Source: DATDAH01 sp963792205 (GTDB lineage Bacteria > Actinomycetota > Acidimicrobiia > Acidimicrobiales > DATDAH01). From it: a stretch of 64,000 nt of DNA. Positions 63,892 through 64,000 of the stretch are shown in pieces (the stretch's first letter is position 1; the number at the start of each line of letters is the position of its first letter). The stretch spans positions 67,754-131,753 of the forward strand of contig CAWBVI010000001.1 of the NCBI GenBank assembly GCA_963792205.1, in the 5' to 3' direction. The notes below the pieces were generated by a model. That model worked only from the letters and a program-made list of their open reading frames with translations, had not been told where the DNA came from and ran no database searches. Made by a program: the position numbers and the translations under genes.

Positions 63892-64000
63892 ATGGCAGAG
63901 CGAGGCAGGCCACGAGGCTTCGACGAGGAGGAGGTCCTTGACGTTCGCGATGCGGTTGTTCTGGGACCACGGCTTCGATGGCACGTCGATGAGCGACCTC
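63892..64000 (+). CDS. TetR-family regulator (N-terminus only; one frameshift)
   Basis: MAERGRPRGFDEEEVLD then, after removing one extra base near 63941-63944, FAMRLFWDHGFDGTSMSDL, the start of a TetR DNA-binding domain. It runs off the right edge. AAGGAGG lies upstream of the ATG. Divergent from the reductase, with a palindromic operator candidate between. Confidence 0.82.
   Translation, partial: MAERGRPRGFDEEEVLDVRDAVVLGPRLRWHVDERP

Overview
The window is GC-rich, densely packed actinobacterial chromosome. The fhaA-fhaB-pstP-ftsW/rodA cell-envelope signalling block, the actinobacterial bcc-aa3 respiratory genes (qcrCAB with ctaC, D, E, F and a ctaG-like gene), DUF6328, DUF4328/DUF2510 and AMIN-like proteins, and many apparently leaderless genes (a TAnnnT box 6-8 nt before a start codon) all point to Actinomycetota. 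A deep lineage such as Acidimicrobiia is my guess and is not proven. I see no rRNA genes, CRISPR arrays, insertion sequences or phage genes. There are four tRNAs: Leu-CAG, Ser-TGA, Ser-GCT and Arg-ACG.

Layout. 1-14 kb: cell-wall and growth signalling (FtsW/RodA, PP2C phosphatase, two FHA proteins, a lytic transglycosylase), then ordinary accessory genes (SRPBCC/MarR pair, SDR, VOC protein, ABC-F ATPase, arylsulfatase, a DivIVA-like coiled-coil protein). 14-32 kb: a complete locus for a high-affinity group 1h (also called group 5, actinobacterial or Huc-type) [NiFe] hydrogenase. It holds the structural genes hhyS and hhyL, maturation genes hypE, F, C, D, A, B and a C-terminal endopeptidase. 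Interleaved are conserved genes of unknown function: a SIS-HypC fusion, a second SIS protein, a degenerate nuclease-like cysteine protein, two tiny membrane proteins sharing a PDxxRYLR tail, a PadR-YceI fusion, a free YceI protein, a NifU-like protein, DUF5947, DUF6084 and a 464-residue protein. 32-35 kb: a CbiMNQO-type nickel/cobalt importer divergent from a Fur-family regulator. 35-50 kb: mixed metabolism, including larB and larC (nickel-pincer cofactor synthesis), pheA, a PaaX regulator with a desaturase, and a second DivIVA-like protein. 50-58 kb: cytochrome bcc-aa3 genes as two divergent operons. 58-60.5 kb: a secreted RCC1-repeat protein encoded by a nearly identical 180-bp tandem array. 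61-64 kb: three short-chain dehydrogenases and the start of a TetR regulator, somewhat less GC-rich.

How it fits together. The hydrogenase would oxidise trace H2 and pass electrons to menaquinone and on to the bcc-aa3 oxidase encoded in the same window. Nickel would come through the CbiMNQO importer under the Fur-family regulator. LarB and LarC add a second nickel-linked function. The least explained part is the set of conserved non-Hyp genes around the hydrogenase. The YceI domains (a fold known in other members to bind isoprenoid quinones or polyprenoids), one of them fused to a DNA-binding domain, are the most suggestive.

Caution. About twenty single-base frameshifts break fifteen otherwise intact-looking genes, mostly at G or C runs. 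Most look like sequence errors rather than true pseudogenes. Affected genes are given with the coordinates of the intact gene and the approximate position of each shift.
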